Shown here: in pieces, positions 9,603 to 17,883 of the stretch
Layout: each line of letters starts with the position of its first letter
How positions within the stretch are numbered: the stretch's first letter is position 1
From: Natrinema hispanicum
GTDB taxonomy: Archaea > Halobacteriota > Halobacteria > Halobacteriales > Natrialbaceae
NCBI RefSeq assembly: GCF_900111485.1
Contig: NZ_FOIC01000007.1
Coordinates: 62,001-126,000, forward strand
DNA length: 64,000 nucleotides
Direction of reading: 5' to 3'
Position numbers and translations under genes: made by a program
Notes under the pieces: generated by a model
Told to the model about the DNA's origin: nothing
Seen by the model: the letters and a program-made list of their open reading frames with translations, nothing else
Database searches by the model: none

Positions 9603-10321
9603 TGACGCGCGAGGACTATCAGGACCGCCTCGAGCGCCTTCGCGAGACGGTCATCGCGCTGGGCGATCTCGTCCGCGAACAGCTCGCAGATGGATTCAGC
9701 GCGCTGTTCACCGGCGATCGTGCGCTCGCGCGCGAAGTAATCGCGGGCGATCAGACCGTCAATCGCCGCTCGCTCGAGATCGAGGGCGAATGTCTCGACC
9801 TGCTGGCGCTGTACCAGCCGGTTGCCAGTGACCTCCGGAGCGTCATCGCGACGTTCAAGATCGTCACCGATCTCGAGCGGGTCGGCGATCTCGCGACCAA
9901 CGTAGCGGAGTATACGCTGGCGTCGACCAGGTCCGCACCGACGCTTCCCGACGTCGATTTCGAGCGGATCGCCGCGCTCGCACTCGAGTTAGTCGAGGAC
10001 GCGATCGAGGCGTTCGTCACGGACGACGTCGACGCCTGTTTTGCGGTCGCCGACCGTGACGACGAACTCGACGCCCGCTGTGGGGCCGTGACAGAGCGCA
10101 TCGTCCGGACGCTCATTGATCTCCGCGCCGACGGTGATGCAGTCACCAGTGCGCAAGCGTTTCCGAACGAATCGGACGAGTGGCCGCTCGAAAACGTCCT
10201 TTCGGACGTCTCTCGGACGCTCGTGATCGTCCGCGACGTAGAGCGGATCGGCGACCATGCAGTAAACGTGGCCGCACGGACGCTTTATGCACTCGAGAAC
10301 AGCGAGGAGCTGCTCGCCTAA
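9602..10321 (+). CDS. phoU: Phosphate uptake regulator PhoU (copy 1)
   Basis: A cytoplasmic PhoU of about 239 residues made of two three-helix PhoU repeats. Metal-site motifs are visible in DLERVGDLATNVAEY (first repeat) and DVERIGDHAVNVAART (second repeat), the E/DxxxD pattern that binds metal clusters in this family. PhoU links Pst transporter state to repression of phosphate-starvation genes and prevents excess uptake. A GTG lies three bases before the chosen ATG; either start would overlap the pstB stop. It ends the first pst operon. The paralogue at 17.1 kb is shorter. Confidence 0.92.
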   Translation: MTREDYQDRLERLRETVIALGDLVREQLADGFSALFTGDRALAREVIAGDQTVNRRSLEIEGECLDLLALYQPVASDLRSVIATFKIVTDLERVGDLATNVAEYTLASTRSAPTLPDVDFERIAALALELVEDAIEAFVTDDVDACFAVADRDDELDARCGAVTERIVRTLIDLRADGDAVTSAQAFPNESDEWPLENVLSDVSRTLVIVRDVERIGDHAVNVAARTLYALENSEELLA

Positions 10322-10384
10322 GCGATCGGAGCCGACGACGCGGCGAACGGATCTATTGGATACTATTGATTGATATACAGCCCT

Positions 10385-10405
10385 CATAGCATCGTATTTT
10401 TGTAG
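10385..10405 (+). promoter_or_regulatory. Shared pst promoter element, copy 2 (pstS2)
   Basis: Identical 15-base core CATAGCATCGTATTT, then TTGTAG as the TATA-like part. It lies 21 bp before the second of two adjacent ATG codons of pstS2, the same spacing as copy 1. This argues that pstS2 has its own phosphate-controlled transcript and is not just the tail of operon 1. Confidence 0.78.
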
Positions 10406-10425
10406 TCTTCGGCGTCGTTCACATG

Positions 10426-11451
10426 ATGAGACGCGACCAGTTCGGACGGTCTTTCGAGGGGGTGTCGCGGCGGAACTTCTTAACAGCGATCAGCGGGGCA
10501 ACGGCGGCTGCGTTCGCCGGCTGTCTCGGGAGCGAGACCAGCAGTGACGACGAACCCGCTGGCAATGGCCAGGACACAACCGAGAACAGCGACGGTCTCT
10601 CGGGTACCGTCACGGTCACTGGCTCGAGTACGGTGTATCCGATTTCCGAGGAGATGAAAGCCCGATTCATGGAGAAACATCCGGATGTCACCGTCACGGT
10701 CGATTCAACCGGCAGCGGCGGCGGGTTCGAGAACCATTTCTGTCCCGGTGATTCGGATATCAACGCAGCGTCGCGCCCGATCAAAGATGGGGAGAAAACC
10801 CACTGTGGAGAAAACGACGTGACGCCGGCTGAGATGCAGATCGCGGGCGACGCGCTCACGATGGCCGTCAGTACCGAGAACACGTGGGCCGAGTGTCTCT
10901 CCTTTGACCAGCTCGCCCAGATCTGGAGCGAGGACGGCGCGGAAACGTGGGCTGACCTGAACGCCGACTGGCCCGACGAACCGTTCGAACGCTACGGCCC
11001 CGATACGACATCGGGGACCTACGACTGGTTCTCCCAAAACGTCGTCAGTCGCGTCGGTTCCCACCGATCCGACTACGTCAGCACCGAGGACGACGAGACC
11101 ATCGTGCAGGGGCTCGAGAGTAGTCCGTACGCGATCGGCTACTTCGGATATTCCTACTACGCACAGAACAAAGACCGTATCACGGCGCTCGCGATCAAAA
11201 CAAACGAGGGCGACGCGTGTGGCGACCCAAGCCTGCAGGCAGCCAAAACGGGCAGCTATCCGATGGCACGGCCGCTATTTATCTATCCGTCCAAGGAGGC
11301 ACTCCAGCGCGAGGAAGTCGCCGCGTTCGTGCGCTTTTACCTCGAGAACTCGACGGCCGACTGGGTCGCAGAGGAGGTCAAGTACGTTCCCTCGAGCGAC
11401 GAGCAGGCCGAGACGAACCTGCAGGCGCTCGCGGAAATCGTCGGGGAGTAA
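10426..11451 (+). CDS. pstS: Phosphate-binding lipoprotein PstS (second)
   Basis: A phosphate-binding lipoprotein with a Tat/lipobox N-terminus (SRRNFLTAISGATAAAFAGCLG). Binding-loop motifs are VTGSSTVYPISEE, DSTGSGGGFENHF and SDINAASRPIK, with DTTSGTYDWF further on. 341 residues. It is a close relative of the third PstS (shared TVDSTGSGGGF-type loop, FCPGDSDIN, LAQIWSE, QAAKTGSYPMARPL) and much less like the first. Two ATG codons are adjacent (10423 and 10426); the second matches the promoter spacing of pstS1. It lies between the two pst transporter operons and has its own promoter, so it could serve either transporter. Confidence 0.92.
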   Translation: MRRDQFGRSFEGVSRRNFLTAISGATAAAFAGCLGSETSSDDEPAGNGQDTTENSDGLSGTVTVTGSSTVYPISEEMKARFMEKHPDVTVTVDSTGSGGGFENHFCPGDSDINAASRPIKDGEKTHCGENDVTPAEMQIAGDALTMAVSTENTWAECLSFDQLAQIWSEDGAETWADLNADWPDEPFERYGPDTTSGTYDWFSQNVVSRVGSHRSDYVSTEDDETIVQGLESSPYAIGYFGYSYYAQNKDRITALAIKTNEGDACGDPSLQAAKTGSYPMARPLFIYPSKEALQREEVAAFVRFYLENSTADWVAEEVKYVPSSDEQAETNLQALAEIVGE

Positions 11452-11770
11452 CGGGACTGCGGTCAGCTTCGACCGAACAGGGACGAGCTGAATCGAGCGG
11501 CGTCTTTGCTGTGGGTTTCGAAGCGATGGTGTCGCCATATCGGAACGGTTTTTGAGAGTGGAACTGACAGCTCGTCTGGCAGGTTGCCCACTATAGTTTT
11601 GCGAAATCTATAGTCTCACCTATCTATAGTCGGCTATGTAATATGTGGTGAACGTGCACATACTACCTAGCGCCCTCAGTTGCGTGTTAAACCGTCCAGT
11701 GTCGCGGAATTGGTCTTCGATGAGTGAGTTGTTCGGAGCTATGGCGATCTATATAGCAATACATAGCTAA
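11452..11770 (+). promoter_or_regulatory. Upstream region of pstS3 with repeated CTATAGT sites
   Basis: No gene is supported here. The region is AT-rich compared with its surroundings. It contains three copies of CTATAGT starting at 11591, 11608 and 11624 (16-17 bp apart), and further ATAGC/GCTAT half-sites at about 11739-11768, directly before the shared promoter element. The regular spacing suggests operator sites for a regulator, presumably of phosphate starvation, but this is inference from position. Confidence 0.5.
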
Positions 11771-11791
11771 CATAGCATCGTATTTCTATAT
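11771..11791 (+). promoter_or_regulatory. Shared pst promoter element, copy 3 (pstS3 operon)
   Basis: The same core CATAGCATCGTATTT followed by CTATAT, ending 20 bp before the pstS3 ATG. The half-sites ATAGCTAACATAGC run into it from the left. It presumably drives pstS3-pstC2-pstA2-pstB2. Confidence 0.78.
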
Positions 11792-11810
11792 ACAGTCGAA
11801 CGTTCACCTG

Positions 11811-12776
11811 ATGACCGATACCCAGATGGATCGTTCGGGTCGCTCGTTTTCTCGACGAAAGTTCCTGGCCGCGACGGGCGCAGTGGGTGCCGCCGCGATC
11901 GCTGGCTGTACCGAAAACACGGGTAATGGTGGGAACGAGCGTGTCGTCGTCACGGGAAGTAGTACGGTGTTCCCGGTCTCCGACAGGCTCGCTGAAGAGT
12001 TCATGGAGCAAAATGACGGTATAAGCGTCACCACCGACTCGACTGGAACCGGTGGCGGCTTCAACAACAATTTCTGTCCAGGCGACTCCGATATCAACGG
12101 TGCTTCGCGACCGATCAAGGATGCTGAGGTCCAAGACTGCAGCGACAGCGGCGTCGATCCCATCGAGTTCCAGGTTGGGAAAGACGCGGTCACGATGGCC
12201 GTCCACAACGATTCGCCGATCGACTGTGTGACCTACGACGAACTTGCTCAGATCTGGAGCGAGGGCGGCGCAGAAACGTGGTCCGACGTCAACTCCGACT
12301 GGCCCGATGAGGAGATCGTACGTTTCGGCCCGCCATCCACGTCTGGAACCTTCGACTGGTTCAATACCAACGTCATCGGCGACGCCGGGAGCCACGTCAC
12401 GCAGTACGAGAAGACCGAAAACGACAACGAGCTCGTGCAGGGCATCTCGTCGACTCAAAACGCGATCGGCTACTTCGGCTACGCGTACTATCGGGAAAAT
12501 CAGGACGCACTCAAAGCACTCGAGATCCGCGAGACCGAGGACGACGAGTGTACCGCACCGAGCATCGACGCGGCCCAGTCAGGCGCGTATCCGATGGCGC
12601 GACCGCTGTACATCTACGTTAACAAGGAAGCGCTCCAGCAGGATGCGGTCTACGACTTCGTCGAGTTCTACATCAACCAGTCTTCGACCGACGTCATCTC
12701 CGATGTCGGCTACGTCCCCGTAAGCGAAGAGCAGGCTCAGTCGAACCTCGACAAACTCGAGAGCGAAGCGAACTGA
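11811..12776 (+). CDS. pstS: Phosphate-binding lipoprotein PstS (third)
   Basis: Substrate-binding lipoprotein that heads the second Pst operon. The signal is FSRRKFLAATGAVGAAAIAGC, a Tat motif with lipobox. Phosphate loops are VTGSSTVFPVSD, DSTGTGGGFNNNF and SDINGASRPIK. 321 residues, slightly shorter than the second PstS, from which it differs mainly in the low-complexity linker after the lipid-anchored Cys. It is followed after 48 bp by pstC2. Phosphate control is inferred from the shared promoter element. Confidence 0.93.
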   Translation: MTDTQMDRSGRSFSRRKFLAATGAVGAAAIAGCTENTGNGGNERVVVTGSSTVFPVSDRLAEEFMEQNDGISVTTDSTGTGGGFNNNFCPGDSDINGASRPIKDAEVQDCSDSGVDPIEFQVGKDAVTMAVHNDSPIDCVTYDELAQIWSEGGAETWSDVNSDWPDEEIVRFGPPSTSGTFDWFNTNVIGDAGSHVTQYEKTENDNELVQGISSTQNAIGYFGYAYYRENQDALKALEIRETEDDECTAPSIDAAQSGAYPMARPLYIYVNKEALQQDAVYDFVEFYINQSSTDVISDVGYVPVSEEQAQSNLDKLESEAN

Positions 12777-12824
12777 CGCCGCGAATCGAACGATTCACCA
12801 TGGTAAGTCAATTACGCCCCACAA

Positions 12825-13772
12825 ATGAGTGAACGATCGATAGATGTCGACTTGACACGCTCATCGTCAGGTCGAGTCGTCAAAGAGCGCATCTACAAGT
12901 GGCTGCTGTTCGCTTGTGCCGCGCTGACCGTGTTCGTTACAGCGGCGATCATCTACACGCTGGCTACCGACGCGATTGCGTTCTTCATGACAGAAGACGC
13001 CAGTGTCACTGGGTTCTTTACCGGAACGGAGTGGATTGCCCGCTCCGACGGCGGGACCTTCGGCGTCTGGCCGCTTGTGACTGCGACGCTGACTATCACC
13101 TTCGTCTCGGCGCTCGTCGCGGTGCCAACCGGCGTCGCAGCCGCCGTCTACCTCAGTGAGTACGCCAGCGACCGGATGCGATCGATCCTGAAACCGTCGC
13201 TCGAGATTCTCGCCGGGATTCCGACGGTCGTCTACGGCTATCTGGCGCTCGTCTACCTGACGCCTGCGCTCCAGTGGATCGGCATCCCCGTCAGCACGTT
13301 CAATCTGCTGTCCGCGTCGGTCATGGTCGGGATCATGATCATCCCGATGGTCTCGTCGCTGTCGGAAGACGCGATGAGCTCTGTGCCAGACTCGCTCCGG
13401 CAGGCGGGCTACGGGATGGGGGCGACGAAATACGAAGTGTCGACCGGGGTCGTGATTCCAGCAGCTATTTCCGGAATCTTCTCGTCGTTTATCCTCGCAC
13501 TCTCGCGGGCGATCGGTGAGACGATGATCGTCGTCATGGCCGCCGGCTTGCGACCGCGAATGTTCAACTTCACGAATCCACTTGACAACCTGCTCAGTTC
13601 GGGACAGCCGATGACCGCGGGTATGGTTAGCGCCGTCACCAGTGACGCGACCGGCGGCTCGGCAACGTATTTGAGTATGTTCGCACTCGGACTGACGCTG
13701 TTCGTCATCACGTTCGTGATGAACCTCGCAAGCGATTACGTCGCATCACGCTATCAGGAGGAGTACCAATGA
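12825..13772 (+). CDS. pstC: Phosphate ABC transporter permease PstC (system 2)
   Basis: Permease of the second Pst system, 315 residues with six main hydrophobic segments. Signatures are PLVTATLTITFVSAL, SLEILAGIPTVVYGYLAL and the EAA loop PDSLRQAGYGMGATKYEVSTGVV, then LSRAIGETMIVVMAAG. Unlike PstC1 it lacks the extra N-terminal helices, so it is closer to the bacterial length. Its stop codon overlaps, as ATGA, the start of a 12-codon reading frame that in turn overlaps pstA2. Confidence 0.93.
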   Translation: MSERSIDVDLTRSSSGRVVKERIYKWLLFACAALTVFVTAAIIYTLATDAIAFFMTEDASVTGFFTGTEWIARSDGGTFGVWPLVTATLTITFVSALVAVPTGVAAAVYLSEYASDRMRSILKPSLEILAGIPTVVYGYLALVYLTPALQWIGIPVSTFNLLSASVMVGIMIIPMVSSLSEDAMSSVPDSLRQAGYGMGATKYEVSTGVVIPAAISGIFSSFILALSRAIGETMIVVMAAGLRPRMFNFTNPLDNLLSSGQPMTAGMVSAVTSDATGGSATYLSMFALGLTLFVITFVMNLASDYVASRYQEEYQ

Positions 13773-13807
13773 GTGACACCGACGAAACGATGGAGGTGGA
13801 TAGATAA
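13769..13807 (+). CDS. 12-codon ORF coupling pstC2 and pstA2
   Basis: A tiny reading frame (MSDTDETMEVDR) whose ATG overlaps the pstC2 stop (ATGA) and whose TAA overlaps the pstA2 ATG (TAATG). Its codons for Met-Glu-Val contain GGAGGTG, a strong Shine-Dalgarno sequence 8 bp before pstA2. It may act only to carry terminating ribosomes from pstC2 to pstA2. Another reading is that it is the former N-terminus of PstA2 cut off by a frameshift. A stable peptide product is not claimed. Confidence 0.5.
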   Translation: MSDTDETMEVDR

Positions 13808-15420
13808 TGGCGACCGACCAGCAGACCGGAACATGGTACGGAACGGGCGAGGCAGTCAGCCGCGTCCGTGGCCAGGCGTTCAAGACGCTCTGTCTCAGTG
13901 CGACCCTTCTGGCCCTCCTGTCCGTGTTCGTGCTCCTCCTGTACGTCGCGAACGACGCTTTCCAGCCCCTTTCGGCGGACACGGGGTGGCTCCTCGTAAC
14001 CATTGGAACGGTCGTTGTCCCCTCCCTTGCGGCGGTCGGCTACTACTATACGCGCGATACGAGAGCGGGCGAGACGGCAACCATCGCGCTTGGCTTGCCG
14101 ATCGTCTCGCTGCTGCTCACTGGCGGGGTGTTCATCACGTTCGAACACGTCGTCAGCGTCTATCAGTGGCTCTCGATCCTCGTCTCGCTTGCCGTCGCCG
14201 GCGGGATCGTGTACGCCCATAGCCGCGTTCGGACGGAGGCCGACCTCGAGCGACTCGTTGTCGTCGTGGCTGTGCCAGCGCTCGCACTCTGGTTCATTCC
14301 GAAGCTCATCCTCTCGCTGCCGATGTTGCCGACACAGTCGATTGCGCTGCTGGGATCGTTCGTCGTGCCAGTCGCAGTCGTCGTCGGCCTGTTCGTCCGC
14401 AGACAGCGCGAAAACGACCGTGACGGTGTGATCGCTGCGGTACTGACACTCGTCGGGGCGGCAGCAGGATTCGGCGTTGCACCCGTCGTCGGCATCACCC
14501 CGTTCGTCTGGATGCTGCTGGTTACGGTCACTGCCGTCCCTGTCAGTCTCTACGTCGAGAGCGTCATCCGCCGTGGGGCCGGCGTGTCCGGGCTTGCGTT
14601 CCCGCTGATCGTTGTCGGAGGGATCGTCGCCAGCGCCGTCCTCACGGACACGCTCGGATTCGCCGGCCCGACGCCGTGGCTCGACTGGGGCTTCCTAACA
14701 AACGTCCCCTCGCGGACGCCCGAAGACGCTGGCTTCTATCCGCCGCTGGTCGGCTCGGTGATGATGTTACTCATCATCATCATCTCCGCGTTCCCGGTCG
14801 GCGTCGGAGCTGCACTCTATCTCGAGGAGTACGCCCCGCAACGAGGTCGCTGGGGCCGTCTTGTCGACCTGATCGAAGTCAACATCGGGAACCTTGCTGG
14901 TGTCCCGTCGGTCGTCTACGGGGTTCTCGGGCTCGCACTGTTCATCCGAGCGGGCGGGCTCGGTTCAGGAACTGCCCTCGTCGGCGGCTTCACCGTCGGA
15001 CTGCTGATTCTCCCGATCGTCATTATCTCCTCACAAGAGGCGATCAGTGCCGTCCCTGACTCGATGCGCCAGGCATCATACGGTATGGGAGCGACCAAGT
15101 GGCAGACGACTCGCAACGTCGTCCTTCCAGAGGCACTGCCAGGGATCATGACCGGCAACATCCTCGCGATGGGACGGGCAATCGGTGAGACGGCACCGCT
15201 GCTCATCATTGGTGCACCAGCGGTCGTCCGAATCGCACCGAACTCGTTTACGAACAAGTTCAGCGCGATGCCACGCCAGATCTATACCTGGTCGGGCGAG
15301 ATCGATGCCGCGTTCCGACACGGTGTGCTGGCAGCTGGCGTTGTCACGCTACTGGTCGTTCTCCTGCTCATGAACGGCGCTGCAATCCTGATTCGTAACA
15401 AGTATCAACGGCGAGAGTAA
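13807..15420 (+). CDS. pstA: Phosphate ABC transporter permease PstA (system 2), extended N-terminus
   Basis: Second permease of Pst system 2, 537 residues. The permease core is C-terminal: YPPLVGSVMMLLIIII, NIGNLAGVPSVVYGVLGL and PDSMRQASYGMGATKWQTTRNVV, then MGRAIGETAPLLIIGAP. As in PstA1, a ~250-residue N-terminal block of about seven hydrophobic segments comes first, so the extension is a shared feature of both systems. The start follows GGAGGTG at 8 bp and overlaps the stop of the preceding 12-codon frame. Four bases separate it from pstB2. Confidence 0.92.
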   Translation: MATDQQTGTWYGTGEAVSRVRGQAFKTLCLSATLLALLSVFVLLLYVANDAFQPLSADTGWLLVTIGTVVVPSLAAVGYYYTRDTRAGETATIALGLPIVSLLLTGGVFITFEHVVSVYQWLSILVSLAVAGGIVYAHSRVRTEADLERLVVVVAVPALALWFIPKLILSLPMLPTQSIALLGSFVVPVAVVVGLFVRRQRENDRDGVIAAVLTLVGAAAGFGVAPVVGITPFVWMLLVTVTAVPVSLYVESVIRRGAGVSGLAFPLIVVGGIVASAVLTDTLGFAGPTPWLDWGFLTNVPSRTPEDAGFYPPLVGSVMMLLIIIISAFPVGVGAALYLEEYAPQRGRWGRLVDLIEVNIGNLAGVPSVVYGVLGLALFIRAGGLGSGTALVGGFTVGLLILPIVIISSQEAISAVPDSMRQASYGMGATKWQTTRNVVLPEALPGIMTGNILAMGRAIGETAPLLIIGAPAVVRIAPNSFTNKFSAMPRQIYTWSGEIDAAFRHGVLAAGVVTLLVVLLLMNGAAILIRNKYQRRE

Positions 15421-15423
15421 CCT

Positions 15424-16314
15424 ATGACACAAGATTCAATGACTAACCCGGACAGCCGTACTGATAGCCAATCGACCGATCTCGAGAGATCGAATCAAAC
15501 GAGCGATCCGCTCGTCGATTCGTCGATCGACACCGGCCAGTCGGGCGGCTCCGGGGGAGAAACGCGGACAGTAATCGAATCCCGGGACCTCGACGTGTTC
15601 TACGACGAGACGCAGGCGCTCCAGAGCGTCGACATCGAGATTCCGGCCGAGAAGGTCACGGCGATCATCGGTCCGTCCGGGTGTGGCAAATCGACGTTCC
15701 TCCGGTGTATCAACCGGATGAACGACCTCGTCGACGCTGCACGAATCGAGGGCGCGTTGAACTTCGAAGGGAAAAACGTCTACGACGACGACGTCGATCC
15801 AGTCGTCCTTCGACGCAAGATCGGGATGGTCTTCCAGTCGCCAAACCCCTTCCCCAAGAGCATCTACGACAACGTCGCCTACGGCCTGAACGTCCAGGGA
15901 ATCGAGGGCGATTACGATGCGATTGTCGAGAAGGCGCTCCGCCGCGCTGCGCTCTGGGACGAGGTCAAAGACCAACTCGACTCGAGCGGCCTGGACCTCT
16001 CCGGTGGGCAACAACAGCGCCTCTGTATCGCGCGTGCGATCGCACCCGATCCGGACGTGCTCCTGATGGACGAGCCGGCGTCGGCGCTGGACCCGGTCGC
16101 AACCTCGAAGATCGAAGATCTGATCGAAGAGCTGTCCGAGGAGTACACCGTCGTTATCGTTACGCACAACATGCAACAGGCCGCCCGGATCTCGGATAAG
16201 ACGGCAGTCTTCCTGACCGGGGGCGAACTCGCCGAGTTCGACAATACCGACAAGATCTTCGAGAACCCCGAGAGCCAACGCGTCGAGGACTACATCACCG
16301 GTAAGTTCGGATAG
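15424..16314 (+). CDS. pstB: Phosphate ABC transporter ATPase PstB (system 2)
   Basis: ATPase of the second Pst importer, 296 residues. Walker [11 protein letters not shown]-loop QSPNPFPKS, signature [14 protein letters not shown], Walker [13 protein letters not shown] and H-loop [12 protein letters not shown] are all intact. It closely resembles PstB1 throughout the ATPase core ([35 protein letters not shown]), with a differing Ser/Asp-rich N-terminal extension of about 45 residues. It closes the second operon; no phoU follows directly, but one occurs 800 bp downstream. Confidence 0.95.
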   Translation: MTQDSMTNPDSRTDSQSTDLERSNQTSDPLVDSSIDTGQSGGSGGETRTVIESRDLDVFYDETQALQSVDIEIPAEKVTAIIGPSGCGKSTFLRCINRMNDLVDAARIEGALNFEGKNVYDDDVDPVVLRRKIGMVFQSPNPFPKSIYDNVAYGLNVQGIEGDYDAIVEKALRRAALWDEVKDQLDSSGLDLSGGQQQRLCIARAIAPDPDVLLMDEPASALDPVATSKIEDLIEELSEEYTVVIVTHNMQQAARISDKTAVFLTGGELAEFDNTDKIFENPESQRVEDYITGKFG

Positions 16315-16479
16315 GCACTCCCTCTCGCTGTTCGGCTCGCAGTTTCGTTCGACCCGTCGCGTGCAATTGCATGTGTGTTTTCACCCCGACCGTTGTCGTG
16401 TAAAGACAGTTACGACACGTGTTGTATGTGGATTGCTAACTATGCTGTTTATTGTCCGGTCTCACATGAATCGGACACG

Positions 16480-16971
16480 ATGGTCGCCACTGGGGTTCAC
16501 ATCCTGGTCGGGCTGGCACTGGTCATGCTGATGGGGCGGTCCAGACGGCCCGAGCCGTACCTCATTGCCGCGCTCGCTGCGACCGTTCCCGACAGCGATA
16601 CGTTCGTCTTTCAGCCACTGATCGAACTCGGATACGTCGCCGGTGCCCTCTGGAGTCATCGGGGGCTCACCCACTCGCTTCTCGGCGGCATTATCGTAAT
16701 CGCTCTCCTCTCGTATTTCGGCCCCCGGTGGGCTGCTGCGATGGGGTTTGGCTCGCATCTCGTTCTCGATGCCTTCTCCGGCGGCATTCAACTGTTCGCA
16801 CCCGTCGACCAGACGCTGTATGGTCTGTCGGTCGGTTGGTTGCTGCTGAACTCGCTCACATCAGCCGTTGCGGTTCCCATGATTCTCGGCGGGTTGCTCG
16901 CACTGAAACACGATGTCAAGTATCGGCTGCCCCAAGCACCATCGAAACCGGTTCGCGAGTGGTTCCGGTAG
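16480..16971 (+). CDS. YdjM-like membrane-bound metal-dependent hydrolase (DUF457 family)
   Basis: A 163-residue membrane protein with about four hydrophobic segments. Family motifs are an N-terminal His in TGVHILVGLAL, a DSDTF segment, the conserved SHRGLTHSLLG and FGSHLVLDAFSGG, matching the predicted metal site of the LexA-regulated YdjM/DUF457 group. The start was chosen at the ATG at 16480: a TTTATT box centred 30 bp upstream suggests a leaderless message, and upstream codons look non-coding. It lies between pstB2 and phoU2, but nothing in it suggests a role in phosphate metabolism. Confidence 0.75.
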   Translation: MVATGVHILVGLALVMLMGRSRRPEPYLIAALAATVPDSDTFVFQPLIELGYVAGALWSHRGLTHSLLGGIIVIALLSYFGPRWAAAMGFGSHLVLDAFSGGIQLFAPVDQTLYGLSVGWLLLNSLTSAVAVPMILGGLLALKHDVKYRLPQAPSKPVREWFR

Positions 16972-17126
16972 TCGGTCACCCGCAATCGATCGCAGGCTCG
17001 CTCGAGTATGCACCGAGAATGGACGATCGAGCCGGGTGTCGTGACGGCGTGTCTCACGCCGCCGTCGTTGTCGACAAAATTGGGACTGCACATAGCCTTT
17101 ATCAGGAACGGACACCGTGAAACGGT

Positions 17127-17798
17127 ATGGCCAGACAATCGTATCAGGACAAGCTCACGGAACTCCGTGAGGACGTGCTCTACATGAGCGAGGTCGTCAT
17201 GGAACGGCTTCGCATGGGCCTGGATGCCTTAGAACAGAAAGACGAAGATCTCGCCCGCGAAGTGATCGAAGGCGACGGCGAGATCAACCGCATGTACCTC
17301 GATCTCGAGCAGGACTGTATCGACCTGCTCGCGCTTCAGCAGCCGGTGGCGAGCGATCTGCGGTTTATTGCCGCCTCGTTCAAGATCATTACCGACTTAG
17401 AACGGATTGGCGATCTCGCGACCAACCTCGGCGAGTACACGCTCGATGCCGAGCGCGATCTGTTCCCCGATGTCGACGTCCAGGAGATGGGCGAACTGAC
17501 CCTCGACATGCTCGAGGACGCGATGCTCGCCTACGACGACGAGAACACCGACGCCTGTCGCGAACTGGCAGCCCGCGACGACGAACTCGACCACTTCGCC
17601 GAACGAGCCAGCGAGATCGTCGTCCGCGACCTCATCGAGCGCGAACTCGAGTCGCCCGACGAGGTCGAACAGCTCCTCCAGGACGTGTCACGGCTTCTCT
17701 TGACGATTCGTGACCTCGAGCGCGTCGGCGATCACACGGTCAATATCGCCGCACGGACGCTGTATATGGTCGAAAACGACGACGAACTTATCTACTGA
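17127..17798 (+). CDS. phoU: Phosphate uptake regulator PhoU (copy 2)
   Basis: A 223-residue two-repeat PhoU. Metal-site motifs are DLERIGDLATNLGEY and DLERVGDHTVNIAART. It aligns along its length with PhoU1 (SYQDKLTELRE versus DYQDRLERLRE at the N-terminus; same LLALxQPVASDLR segment). It presumably serves Pst system 2, though an unrelated membrane gene separates them. A CTTTATC box about 26 bp upstream of the ATG, preceded by CATAGC, indicates a leaderless message with its own promoter; the CATAGC recalls the pstS elements but the match is partial. Confidence 0.92.
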   Translation: MARQSYQDKLTELREDVLYMSEVVMERLRMGLDALEQKDEDLAREVIEGDGEINRMYLDLEQDCIDLLALQQPVASDLRFIAASFKIITDLERIGDLATNLGEYTLDAERDLFPDVDVQEMGELTLDMLEDAMLAYDDENTDACRELAARDDELDHFAERASEIVVRDLIERELESPDEVEQLLQDVSRLLLTIRDLERVGDHTVNIAARTLYMVENDDELIY

Positions 17799-17883
17799 TC
17801 TACCGATCGCGTTTCGCGTGCGATCGGGCGTTCACGGACTGTTGGTGAGCAGTTCGAAACAGGTGCTCGGCGCAGTTCAAGCG

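Noticed and set aside
13769-13860. pstA2 as a frameshifted pseudogene
   Set aside because: The main frame from 13807 has a good ribosome-binding site and a complete, motif-bearing protein of the same design as PstA1, so the gene is judged intact.
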